IMG/VR virus record: IMGVR_UViG_3300025818_000070
Location: 1 to 36,398 of that record
DNA: 36,398 nucleotides
DNA from: a virus
Strand: one strand, 5' to 3'
The notes under the pieces are model-generated. The model searched no databases. It saw only the letters and a list, made by a program, of their open reading frames with translations, and was not told the origin of the DNA. Of the stretch, positions 6,339-12,256 are shown piece after piece (the first letter of the stretch is position 1; the number at the start of each line of letters is the position of its first letter). Made by a program: the position numbers and the translations under genes.

Positions 6339-6366
6339 ATTATAAACGGAGTGTTTATATTGGCAA
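6339..6366 (-). promoter_or_regulatory. Leftward early promoter PL
   Basis: Minus-strand TTGCCA (6366-6361), 16-base spacer, then a perfect TATAAT (6344-6339). The predicted start is near 6332, giving a 30-base leader to the first gene. A 19-bp operator occupies the spacer and the -10. Confidence 0.75.
6341..6359. promoter_or_regulatory. Repressor operator on PL
   Basis: Perfect palindrome TATAAAC-GGAGT-GTTTATA. The same 19-bp pattern occurs twice at PR. It covers the PL -10 and spacer, so binding would block polymerase. Confidence 0.75.
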
Positions 6367-6389
6367 CAGAAAACGTACACGCTACGTTG

Positions 6390-6405
6390 ATCACGAACGC
6401 GTGAT
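6390..6405. promoter_or_regulatory. Inverted repeat upstream of PL
   Basis: ATCACG-AACG-CGTGAT, perfect 6-bp arms, centred about 30 bp upstream of the PL -35. Unlike the repressor operators in sequence; could bind another regulator. Confidence 0.35.
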
Positions 6406-6419
6406 AACGCGCGATTCAC

Positions 6420-6505
6420 CCTGCACCGCCAGTGCAGGCTCGACTCTCAGGGCAAGCAAAAGCACAACGGCCAAGTGGACTTCAATTCCACCCAGCGATT
6501 GTGCT
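6420..6505. other. Nested hairpin region downstream of the repressor gene
   Basis: Two structures: CCTGCAC (6420-6426) with GTGCAGG (6432-6438); and AGCACAA (6461-6467) with TTGTGCT (6499-6505), enclosing GTGGA (6475-6479) with TCCAC (6487-6491). It occupies the 120-bp gap between PL and the repressor stop. It may end the repressor transcript or be a small RNA; no U-run is obvious. Confidence 0.35.
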
Positions 6506-6522
6506 GTTACGCGTGTTCTTGT

Positions 6523-6837
6523 CTAGTTCTTGAGGCCATCGGTCCCCCTGAGTTCCAGGCGCCCTTCTTCGGAAGCGAGGCGCTGAATGACTTCAAAGGG
6601 TAAGCCCGCGTGAATGCCCCTGTAAAGGTAGTCCAGCGTGCCTTGCAGGTTCTCACAGATGGCGATTGCCTGCTCTATATCGAGTGGGCGTTCCCCGCGT
6701 TCGTAATTGCTTAGTCGTTGCGGGGATATTTTGAGATGCCGCGCGAGTTGGGCTTGCTTCACCCCTTTGGCAGCTCGCAACATCACAATTCTGTGACCTA
6801 CGAGTTCCTGCCAAGCCCCGTTTTTGGCGATCTTCAT
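6523..6837 (-). CDS. Short XRE-family lysogeny repressor
   Basis: The product is 104 residues from the ATG at 6837, or 116 from 6873. Residues 11-72 form an XRE/Cro-CI helix-turn-helix (LRAAKGVKQAQLARHLKISP, then QRLSNYERGERP). There is no S24 peptidase or LexA-like C-terminal half, so RecA-driven self-cleavage is not expected. Neither start has a good ribosome-binding site. It is divergent from the Cro-like gene, with two operators between them and a third on PL. This is the CI position of a lambdoid switch, although its biochemistry is inferred. Confidence 0.8.
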   Translation of the reverse strand: MKIAKNGAWQELVGHRIVMLRAAKGVKQAQLARHLKISPQRLSNYERGERPLDIEQAIAICENLQGTLDYLYRGIHAGLPFEVIQRLASEEGRLELRGTDGLKN

Positions 6838-6872
6838 AGATACACGGATACCGGAGGAGATTAGCAGGCGCA

Positions 6873-6891
6873 TCTAAACGGACTGTTGACA
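6873..6891. promoter_or_regulatory. Right operator, promoter-distal copy
   Basis: TCTAAAC-GGACT-GTTGACA fits the operator pattern with one good half-site. It contains the PR -35 (TTGACA) and touches the upstream start of the repressor gene. Confidence 0.65.
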
Positions 6892-6913
6892 CATTCAACG
6901 GTGTGTTTATAGT
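6886..6913 (+). promoter_or_regulatory. Rightward early promoter PR
   Basis: Consensus TTGACA (6886-6891), 16-base spacer, TATAGT (6908-6913). The start of transcription is predicted at about 6919-6921, one to three bases before the Cro-like ATG. Confidence 0.8.
6893..6911. promoter_or_regulatory. Right operator, -10 copy
   Basis: ATTCAAC-GGTGT-GTTTATA. The perfect GTTTATA half overlaps the PR -10 in the same geometry as at PL. It is separated from the 6873-6891 site by 1 bp, so two repressor units could bind side by side. Confidence 0.7.
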
Positions 6914-6921
6914 TGCTGGGC

Positions 6922-7128
6922 ATGACAGACACCGAAGCCCTCGACTTCCTTGCCGGCAGGCTTAGCGGAAAGCAGGCCGTTGCCGACGCCCTCCATGTCT
7001 CCATCCAGCGCATGACGAACTGGTACGAGCGCGGCATCAGCGCCAACAAGCGCCCGGCCGTGTGGGCCATGGTCAACGACCACGGCGGCAACCTCTCGCG
7101 CGACTGGCTGATGCAGAGGGCCGCATGA
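6922..7128 (+). CDS. Cro-like helix-turn-helix regulator
   Basis: The product is 68 residues. KQAVADALHVSIQRMTNWYE (about 17-36) is a YdaS/Cro-type HTH, followed by a segment typical of these proteins (RGISANKRPAVWAMVNDHGG). It starts at ATG 6922 without a ribosome-binding site, and the predicted PR start is one to three bases away, so the mRNA is probably leaderless. It is first in the rightward operon and divergent from the repressor, the classic position for the lytic regulator. Confidence 0.75.
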   Translation: MTDTEALDFLAGRLSGKQAVADALHVSIQRMTNWYERGISANKRPAVWAMVNDHGGNLSRDWLMQRAA

Positions 7129-7424
7129 CCCGCATAGACCCCGCCGCTCTGCGCGAGGCGCTGGACTATTACGACGCCAAAAACGCGCCGGAGGGGATGA
7201 AAATCGGCCTCATCTTCGCAGCCGCTCGTGCGTACCTCGACGGAGAGGCATGGCAACCAATAGAGACGGCGCCGAAGGATGGGACGGAAATCCTTTGGCG
7301 TGGCGACAACGGAGAGTATGCGCGGAAACGCTACACCTACAGCGTCATTCGTTGGCCTGAGTACAGCGAATGTTTTGCGGAGGGCGTTTGGCGCCCGCTC
7401 CCCGTTCTTCCTGAGTCCACCTGA
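7125..7424 (+). CDS. Phage protein with WQPIETAPKDGT motif, 99 aa
   Basis: An ATGA overlap with the Cro-like gene fixes the start (MTRIDPAALREALDYY). The C-terminal half carries AWQPIETAPKDGTEILW, a motif of a widespread small phage domain (DUF551-like) of unknown role. A helical N-terminal part (EALDYYDAKNAPEG..AARAYLDG) has been joined to it. Confidence 0.7.
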   Translation: MTRIDPAALREALDYYDAKNAPEGMKIGLIFAAARAYLDGEAWQPIETAPKDGTEILWRGDNGEYARKRYTYSVIRWPEYSECFAEGVWRPLPVLPEST

Positions 7425-7425
7425 C

Positions 7426-7551
7426 ATGTGGTGGTCCACCCTCCTGGAACTCGCCGCGTTCGTCGGCTTCCTGATTGCCGCCCTCTCTGTCTGGGGCATC
7501 GGCGCGGCTCTCCTTCTCATTGCTGAGATGATTATCGAGGGGAACCCGTGA
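7426..7551 (+). CDS. Small membrane protein, 41 aa
   Basis: MWWSTLLELAAFVGFLIAAL followed by SVWGIGAALLLIAEMIIEGNP. It is hydrophobic over about 35 residues, giving one long or two short membrane helices. It starts one base after the preceding stop and its stop overlaps the next ATG. Function unknown. Confidence 0.6.
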   Translation: MWWSTLLELAAFVGFLIAALSVWGIGAALLLIAEMIIEGNP

Positions 7552-7736
7552 TGAGCGATTGGCTGGACGCCGTAGACCCGACTCAGCCGGTCAGGGAGCG
7601 GGAGGAGCGCCGCTCCAACAAGGCCCGCGCGCACTGGCAGAAGCTCCGCCAAGCCAAGGGCGATGTCGCCGGGAAGATCACTTCCCTGCAGGGCCATTCC
7701 ACCGCCGTTGACCACGATTTCGACGAGAGATTTTAG
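7551..7736 (+). CDS. Small basic hypothetical protein, 61 aa
   Basis: The ATG at 7551 overlaps the preceding stop (TGATG). Highly charged: SDWLDAVDPTQPVREREERR then SNKARAHWQKLRQAKGD. It lies just ahead of the DnaA-like gene. No family recognised. Confidence 0.6.
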   Translation: MSDWLDAVDPTQPVREREERRSNKARAHWQKLRQAKGDVAGKITSLQGHSTAVDHDFDERF

Positions 7737-7737
7737 C

Positions 7738-8352
7738 ATGGAACGCCTTGGGATTGTTGACGATCTGGTGGAGCGGCGCGAGTCCATTGCGGCAACCCTG
7801 AGCCCGTCCGCTCGCCATCAGGCGTTCCCTACGATCTATGCGCGGCCGGTTCCCGTTGGCGACAAGCGCGGCGAGCAGGTGCCGAAGCTGGCGGCGGAGA
7901 TCGCCAAGCTCAAGACCGAGAACACCGCGCTGAAAGAGGAAAACGCCCGGCTGCGGACGCTCCAGGGCGCGAAGTTCGAGGACCCGCTGGAGCCGGTCAC
8001 GATCCCGATTGTCGCCGTCATGCACAAGTTCTGCGACGCCATGAACGAGGCCGGGCTGACGGTCGGCGATGAGAAGTGGTCGTTGGAGATGCTTAGGTCC
8101 GCCCGCCGTTCGCATCCGATAAGCCATCCCCGTCACGTCTGCATGTGGATCGTCCGCACGGTCTGCTCGCAGCCGTCCTACCCCAAGATCGGCCATGCGT
8201 TCGGTGGCATGGATCACACGTCGGTCATGAACGGTCTGAAGAAGACCCCGGACCACCTGTCCAGCTACCCCGCGCTTTTGAAGGTCGCGACGGAAGTGCT
8301 GCGCTCCTTCGGTGTCGTCCTCGCGCGGTTGGAAGAGGGATGCAAGCCATGA
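7738..8352 (+). CDS. DnaA domain IV (DNA-binding) protein with coiled-coil N-terminus
   Basis: The product is 204 residues. Residues 45-77 form a leucine/glutamate coiled coil (LAAEIAKLKTENTALKEENA). Residues 120-170 match the DNA-binding domain of DnaA: a PRHVCMWIVR helix, then PKIGHAFGGMDHTSV, which corresponds to the DnaA signature FGGRDHTTV. The AAA+ ATPase part is missing. It may bind DnaA boxes to start phage replication or to compete with host DnaA; which of the two is not decided by the sequence. Confidence 0.75.
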   Translation: MERLGIVDDLVERRESIAATLSPSARHQAFPTIYARPVPVGDKRGEQVPKLAAEIAKLKTENTALKEENARLRTLQGAKFEDPLEPVTIPIVAVMHKFCDAMNEAGLTVGDEKWSLEMLRSARRSHPISHPRHVCMWIVRTVCSQPSYPKIGHAFGGMDHTSVMNGLKKTPDHLSSYPALLKVATEVLRSFGVVLARLEEGCKP

Positions 8353-8783
8353 CGGGGCGCTTGCTTGAGACTTGCATCCCCCGGCGGCAACAGCGCCGCG
8401 TCTTGAATTTCTGTTCCCACGCTGGCGGGCATAGCTTCCCGAACTCGCCCAGCAACGGCCCTGCGGTCCTCACCGATGAACTCCCGCCGCAGGGCCACCC
8501 CTTTGAAACCCCGGCTGCGGCTTGCCTCGTTGCCGCATCCTCCCCCGCCGGGGCACCTGGCGGTCACGTCGTCGAGCGTGTGGGCTCCGACGTGACCGCC
8601 ATTTTCAATCCTCTGCGCCGCCAGCCTGGCAGCAACACGGCGCAGGACATCTCCGAGTCGTTCGGTTCGGTAGCTCCTCAGATCATCGGTTCGCGTCATG
8701 GCAACAACCATGGGGCATCCAATGATCGCGAAGTCGTCAATTTCTGCCGGGGTTTCGGCAATGTCTGCCGTGTCGGCGCTTGA
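8349..8783 (+). CDS. Doubtful open frame after the DnaA-like gene
   Basis: An ATGA overlap with the stop of the DnaA-like gene gives a plausible start (MTGRLLETCIPRRQQRRVLN). The product is compositionally flat and has no domain, and its 3' part overlaps the better-supported gene starting at 8698. The 8353-8697 stretch holds no other convincing gene on either strand. Confidence 0.3.
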   Translation: MTGRLLETCIPRRQQRRVLNFCSHAGGHSFPNSPSNGPAVLTDELPPQGHPFETPAAACLVAASSPAGAPGGHVVERVGSDVTAIFNPLRRQPGSNTAQDISESFGSVAPQIIGSRHGNNHGASNDREVVNFCRGFGNVCRVGA

Positions 8784-9132
8784 TCGCGTCCGCCCCATGC
8801 TGGTCGCCATCGGCGGCCCGCGCTCGTGGGACGATACCAAGGACCACTGGCGGAATCGTCTCGCCAGAAAGGTCGGCATCAACGCCCGGCGCATCCGGGC
8901 AATCCTCTCTGGCGAAAAGATCAAGGTTTCAGCCGATGAATATCTCAGCATTGAAGCGCGGTTCCTCGCGCTTGGTCAGCGCCTTGAAGAGGACCTGCGG
9001 GCGCTCTCCGGAGCGTCTGGGGATGAGGCTTCTGGCCCGAGCGGAACGGCGCGAGCGCCGGGTGCGCGAGGAGATCGCGATCATCCAGGCTATGCGCGCC
9101 CGAGCCAAAGCGTTGCTGGGCTCGCGGACTAG
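8698..9132 (+). CDS. Probable DNA-binding phage protein, 144 aa
   Basis: The central part (about residues 28-95) is convincing: PRSWDDTKDHWRNRLARKVG, then INARRIRAILSGEKIKVSAD. This is an HTH-like arrangement with a basic recognition segment. The start could be 8698, 8719 or 8761; none has a good ribosome-binding site. The last 35 residues (GASGDEASGPSG onward) look out of frame, while the frame shifted by one gives a coiled-coil peptide (9023-9145). Confidence 0.5.
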   Translation: MATTMGHPMIAKSSISAGVSAMSAVSALDRVRPMLVAIGGPRSWDDTKDHWRNRLARKVGINARRIRAILSGEKIKVSADEYLSIEARFLALGQRLEEDLRALSGASGDEASGPSGTARAPGARGDRDHPGYARPSQSVAGLAD

Positions 9133-9145
9133 GGGAGGCAAGTGA
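9023..9145 (+). CDS. Small coiled-coil peptide, 40 aa
   Basis: MRLLARAERRERRVREEIAI then IQAMRARAKALLGSRTRGGK. It overlaps the 3' end of the previous gene in another frame. Its stop overlaps the next ATG as TGATG, and its last codons contain that gene's GGGGAGG, the usual coupling here. It could be a separate small gene or the displaced C-terminus of the preceding protein. Confidence 0.4.
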   Translation: MRLLARAERRERRVREEIAIIQAMRARAKALLGSRTRGGK

Positions 9146-9417
9146 TGGGCATGTTCCGGAAGAAGCCGGTCGTCGTTGAGGCAATGCAGCTCAAGTACGA
9201 GGATGGTGGTGTCACTGCCATCATGGACTGGGCGGCGACGCACTACACGATCATTCAATTTGATCCAGTTCGCGGCCTCAGCATCGACACCTTGGAAGGC
9301 GTCATGCGAGCCGAGATGGGCGATTGGATCATCAAGGGCGTTGCCGGCGAACTTTACCCCTGCAAGCCAGACATCTTCGCCGCGACCTACGAGCCCGCCG
9401 ACCAGGAGGGCAAGTGA
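9145..9417 (+). CDS. Phage protein of the PGDYG-like type, 90 aa
   Basis: Opens MGMFRKKPVVVEAMQLKYE and ends MGDWIIKGVAGELYPCKPDI..FAATYEPADQ. This (RKKPVVVEA ... GDWIIKG..GELYPCKPDIFxATYE) is a very common conserved phage pattern, close to the PGDYG family; its function is unknown. GGGGAGG precedes the ATG. Confidence 0.8.
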   Translation: MGMFRKKPVVVEAMQLKYEDGGVTAIMDWAATHYTIIQFDPVRGLSIDTLEGVMRAEMGDWIIKGVAGELYPCKPDIFAATYEPADQEGK

Positions 9418-9608
9418 TGGCACTTCGACTCAAGCCTGAGACGCGCGAGCGGTGGAGGTTGCGGGTGGAACAGCAGTTTGTGACGCCGCGCAGTTTTAGG
9501 GGCGAACACACGTCGATTGAACTCGACTCTCCATGGCGTCCGGTTCCCCGCTCCGAGCCCGAACCCCCGGAACATACCGACATGTTCATCAAGGGATACG
9601 TGGATTGA
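9417..9608 (+). CDS. Small hypothetical protein, 63 aa
   Basis: A TGATG overlap gives the start (MALRLKPETRERWRLRVEQQ). Arginine-rich first half and proline-rich end (RSEPEPPEHTDMFIKGYVD). A boundary hairpin follows it directly. No family recognised. Confidence 0.6.
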   Translation: MALRLKPETRERWRLRVEQQFVTPRSFRGEHTSIELDSPWRPVPRSEPEPPEHTDMFIKGYVD

Positions 9609-9611
9609 TGA

Positions 9612-9645
9612 ACTGGCTCGGCCTTCGGCCTCCGCACCAACCGAC
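9612..9645 (+). repeat. Boundary hairpin element (copy 4)
   Basis: ACTGGCTCGGCC-TTC-GGCC followed by TCCGCACCAACCGAC. It matches the minus strand of 81-116 through CGCACCAACCGACC and, like it, lies just ahead of an AAGGAGTG ribosome-binding site. Confidence 0.6.
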
Positions 9646-9671
9646 CGCCTGCATCTGAAGGAGTGCTCCCA

Positions 9672-10079
9672 GTGACCAGCTATTCAACCTTTGTCGTCGG
9701 TTCCGAACACTTCGACTGCTTCAAGGCGCCGGAAGACAACAAGCCGCATTTGGCGAAGAAGATCATCTACAACGGGCGTCACGTCTCTTACGTCACCGAC
9801 GCAGGGAAGATGCATTCAACCCGCGTTGCTCCCGGTAAGTGGTTCTTCGGAGCCCGGTGGGGAAGCCGCATGGACATTGTGCGTGATGCCATTGCGCTTG
9901 GGGTGATCTCCAAGGCGGCCAATGCCGCGCTCGTGAAGGCCGAAGAGGCCCAGCGCGCACGACGGGCGACCGCAGAGGCCGCGCGCGACGTTCTGCGCTA
10001 CGCCAAGGAAGCGGGCCTGAGCCTGACCGTTGCGCAGAGCAAATCGCTGAAGCGCAAGGCAAAGGTGCGCAAGCCATGA
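9672..10079 (+). CDS. Hypothetical phage protein, 135 aa
   Basis: A GTG start at 9672 is set by GAAGGAG eight bases upstream; an upstream in-frame GTG at 9663 lies inside that site. The N-terminal half is beta-rich (TSYSTFVVGSEHFDCFKAPE). The C-terminal half is a basic helical region (KAEEAQRARRATAEAARDVL) ending KSLKRKAKVRKP, suggesting nucleic-acid contact. The stop overlaps the GapR-like gene as ATGA. Confidence 0.65.
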   Translation: MTSYSTFVVGSEHFDCFKAPEDNKPHLAKKIIYNGRHVSYVTDAGKMHSTRVAPGKWFFGARWGSRMDIVRDAIALGVISKAANAALVKAEEAQRARRATAEAARDVLRYAKEAGLSLTVAQSKSLKRKAKVRKP

Positions 10080-10870
10080 GCAAACCCGGTCACAACAGCA
10101 GGGCCAAGGCTGGCCGGGTCAACGCTGAACGCCTCAAGTCCTTCATCGAGCGTATCGAGAAGCTTGAAGAGGAGCGCAAGGCTATCGGCGGCGACGTCAA
10201 GGACGTGTACGCCGAGGCCAAGGGCGTCGGCTACGACGTCGCCACCATACGCAAGATCGTGGCGCTGCGGGCCAAGGATGCGGCCGACATAGCCGAGCAG
10301 GAAACGCTGCTTGATGTCTACAAGCACGCGCTGGGCATGGAGACGAGCGGCCCGGTGACGGTGGTGCGGACGGACCCCAGCGAGGAAGAACTTGAGGCGC
10401 TGGCAGGCCGGATCGTGGCGGAAGTTGACCGCTGCATGGATCTGGTCGGAGACGGCAACCAGTTGCCGACCATCCGCGCCATTCAGGACGCCATCGGCTG
10501 CAGCACAGGCAAGGCGAGCAAGCTGCGCGGCATGGTGCAGGAGCGGATTTCACGCTCCGGAGCCGTTCAGCGTGAAATGAAATCGGATCACGACGCAGAC
10601 GGCGTGGTCACAGAGACACAGGATGCGGCCTCGCAGGGTGACTCCACACCCATGGCCCCGCAGACGGCCGAGGCTGCTACCTTTGCCGTCACGCCAGACA
10701 CCCAAGGCGAGGTTGGGACTGGCACTCATTCAGACAAAGCGCCCGCCCCGCGATCGGTCGGCGCGGTAGGCCCGTCTTCGGGCCGCGTAGCACCCACCCC
10801 CTTCATGGGAGATGATCCAGGGCCTCCTCCTCCCTTTCTCATCCGCGCGCAGGCGGGGAGGGGGGCATGA
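10076..10870 (+). CDS. GapR (DUF2312) DNA-binding protein with long C-terminal extension
   Basis: Residues 14-90 match GapR, the alphaproteobacterial nucleoid protein that clamps overtwisted DNA: RLKSFIERIEKLEEERKAIG, then DVKDVYAEAKGVGYDVATIR. Cellular GapR is about 90 residues; this one is 264. The extension has a second helical part (GDGNQLPTIRAIQDAIGCST, HTH-like), a low-complexity Thr/Ala/Gly region, and a tail made by a boundary hairpin (10755-10866). It may help phage replication or transcription at supercoiled DNA. Its domain is a good marker of an alphaproteobacterial host. Confidence 0.85.
   Translation: MSKPGHNSRAKAGRVNAERLKSFIERIEKLEEERKAIGGDVKDVYAEAKGVGYDVATIRKIVALRAKDAADIAEQETLLDVYKHALGMETSGPVTVVRTDPSEEELEALAGRIVAEVDRCMDLVGDGNQLPTIRAIQDAIGCSTGKASKLRGMVQERISRSGAVQREMKSDHDADGVVTETQDAASQGDSTPMAPQTAEAATFAVTPDTQGEVGTGTHSDKAPAPRSVGAVGPSSGRVAPTPFMGDDPGPPPPFLIRAQAGRGA
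10755..10866 (+). repeat. Two-hairpin boundary element (copy 5), inside the end of the GapR-like gene
   Basis: GCCCG-TCTT-CGGGC and CGCGTAGCACCCACC are followed by CCTCCTCCTCCC ... GGCGGGGAGGGGGG. This is the same two-part layout as the elements at 81, 3027 and 15651. Here it encodes the proline/glycine tail of the preceding protein. Confidence 0.45.
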
Positions 10871-11106
10871 CCCAGACCGAGACAATCCTCGCGCACCTCC
10901 AGGCTGGTGGCAGCATCACGCCAATCGATGCGCTGCGGGAGTTCGGCATCTTCAGGCTGGCGGCGCGGATCAAGGACATCCGCGACGAGGGCCACGCCGT
11001 GCAGACGGATTGGGAGACTGACGGCGTGAAGAAGTGGGCGCGCTATTCGCTGAAGCGCGCGCAGCCGGCATGCACCGCTGATGGACAGGGGCTGCTCGCA
11101 CTATGA
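10867..11106 (+). CDS. Helix-turn-helix protein (HTH_39 type), 79 aa
   Basis: MTQTETILAHLQAGGSITPI then DALREFGIFRLAARIKDIRD and EGHAVQTDW. This matches the small winged HTH found in phages (GGSITPxEALRExGxxRLAARIxDLRxxG). It is coupled to the GapR-like gene as ATGA. The family is predicted to bind DNA; the target is unknown. Confidence 0.8.
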   Translation: MTQTETILAHLQAGGSITPIDALREFGIFRLAARIKDIRDEGHAVQTDWETDGVKKWARYSLKRAQPACTADGQGLLAL

Positions 11107-11186
11107 CCCGCCCCAAGTACGGCGCAAAGCCATATACAGGCTCGCTGCGCTCGCACCCATCGCGTGAACAGATGGGCTTCGCGTAA
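11103..11186 (+). CDS. Tiny reading frame, 27 aa, carrying a boundary element
   Basis: MTRPKYGAKPYTGSLRSHPS then REQMGFA. ATGA overlap upstream and TAATG overlap with the nuclease gene downstream. Most of it is the hairpin element 11137-11171, so it may be a linker that keeps translation coupled rather than a functional protein. Confidence 0.35.
   Translation: MTRPKYGAKPYTGSLRSHPSREQMGFA
11137..11171 (+). repeat. Boundary element (copy 6)
   Basis: CAGGCTCGCTGCGCTCGCAC followed by CCATCGCGTGAACAG. The CACCCATC.CGTGAACAG part recurs at 11551-11587; both copies lie just upstream of a gene start. Confidence 0.55.
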
Positions 11187-11509
11187 TGGCGCGCATGTCC
11201 AGAAACAAGGGCAAGGTCGGCGAGCGCGAGGTCGCGGCCTTGCTGCGGGAGCACGGCTTTGAGGGCGCGCGAGGCGTCCAGTATCAGGGCGGCCGAGACA
11301 GCGCCGACGTGGTCGGCCTTCCGGGCTTCCATATCGAGGTCAAACGCGCCGAGACCTTCAGTGCCTACAAAGCTCTTGAACAGGCTGTAGCGGACAGCGC
11401 GGGCACCGGGACGCCCGTCGTGTTCCACCGGTCGAACTCGCGCCAGTGGATCGTGGTTCTGAACGCCGACAGCTTTCTTGATCTGGTGAAGGAGAAGCCG
11501 TCCCCATGA
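11186..11509 (+). CDS. PD-(D/E)XK nuclease, Holliday-junction-resolvase-like
   Basis: The product is 107 residues. SRNKGKVGEREVAALLREHG supplies the first glutamate helix. GGRDSADVVG then gives the catalytic Asp, and FHIEVKRAE the E-x-K pair. This order (E, D, ExK) and the small size fit Hjc-like or VRR-NUC-like phage nucleases that process recombination intermediates. Its start overlaps the tiny frame upstream as TAATG. Confidence 0.8.
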   Translation: MARMSRNKGKVGEREVAALLREHGFEGARGVQYQGGRDSADVVGLPGFHIEVKRAETFSAYKALEQAVADSAGTGTPVVFHRSNSRQWIVVLNADSFLDLVKEKPSP

Positions 11510-11550
11510 AACTCCCGCCCACCTCCATCGCCCCCGTCCATCAGGATGAT

Positions 11551-11587
11551 CTGGTTCCGCTTCGCTCCACACCCATCCCGTGAACAG
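11551..11587 (+). repeat. Boundary element (copy 7)
   Basis: CTGGTTCCGCTTCGCTCCAC then ACCCATCCCGTGAACAG. It lies in the 92-bp gap after the nuclease gene, which otherwise holds only an 18-codon frame (11506-11562 region) not called as a gene. Confidence 0.55.
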
Positions 11588-11601
11588 AAAGGATTCGAGC
11601 A

Positions 11602-11967
11602 ATGAATGGCGACGCAAAGACTTTGGAAGGACTGGTAGCCAGAGCGCGGGCCATCCGTGAGGCCGGTTCGGACGTTCTGGACCTTGCGGGCTTCTGGCCG
11701 CTGATCGAAATCGCCGCCGCTAATCTGCCGGCACCCGACTACACGGCGATGAGTGGCCCGGAACTGCTTTATGCGTGCCGCGATGACGCCCATATGTGGG
11801 CCACCGCATTCTGTCAGCACGCGAAGAAGCAAGGGCACGACATAGACTACGGCTGGATGGTGGGTTGGTTCGCCAACGCCATCGAACACTCGCACGACGT
11901 GCGGACGGGCGGCGGCCCTGTGGTGATGCCGGACGGGTCGGCCTTCTTCGTGGCTGAAATCAAATGA
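11602..11967 (+). CDS. Conserved phage hypothetical protein, 121 aa
   Basis: The product contains ELLYACRDDAHMWATAFCQH and YGWMVGWFANAIEHS, matching a conserved phage early protein (ELLxACGDDAxxWAxAFCQ..GWxxGWFANAIE). The role is unknown. AGAAAGGA precedes the ATG, just after a boundary element. Confidence 0.8.
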   Translation: MNGDAKTLEGLVARARAIREAGSDVLDLAGFWPLIEIAAANLPAPDYTAMSGPELLYACRDDAHMWATAFCQHAKKQGHDIDYGWMVGWFANAIEHSHDVRTGGGPVVMPDGSAFFVAEIK

Positions 11968-12140
11968 CGGAGCAAGAGCGCGCCGACATGCGGACAGCCT
12001 TCCGCCCTCTGGTTGAGGGTCTTGCGGGTAAGGCCGGGACGGTCAGCTACGACGAATGGGCGGCTGCGGTCGACCGTGCGTTTCCGCCCGTGCCCACCGA
12101 TGGCGCGCCAGAAGAAACACCAAAGGTCAGGCACAAATGA
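11964..12140 (+). CDS. Small hypothetical protein, 58 aa
   Basis: MTEQERADMRTAFRPLVEGL then AGKAGTVSYDEWAAAVDRAF, ending PTDGAPEETPKVRHK. ATGA overlaps on both sides. Its last 40 bases resemble the ends of the genes at 14286 and 15102 (a shared PTDG tail). Confidence 0.6.
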   Translation: MTEQERADMRTAFRPLVEGLAGKAGTVSYDEWAAAVDRAFPPVPTDGAPEETPKVRHK

Positions 12141-12256
12141 TCTTCTCACCCGCTCCCGTGGACAAGCCTCCTCTATGGGGTGTGATCCTGCCTGTAGCCG
12201 CCGCAGTGGCGGGGGTGGTTGCGTTTGTCGGCGCGCTGGTATGGGGGCTGATGTGA
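12137..12256 (+). CDS. Small membrane protein, 39 aa
   Basis: MIFSPAPVDKPPLWGVILPV then AAAVAGVVAFVGALVWGLM. One clear membrane helix (about residues 14-38), with a short proline-rich N-terminus. Coupled at both ends. Function unknown. Confidence 0.6.
   Translation: MIFSPAPVDKPPLWGVILPVAAAVAGVVAFVGALVWGLM

Noticed and set aside
11506-11583. Short reading frame after the nuclease gene
   Set aside because: Only about 18-25 codons, no ribosome-binding site of its own, and composed mostly of the boundary element.
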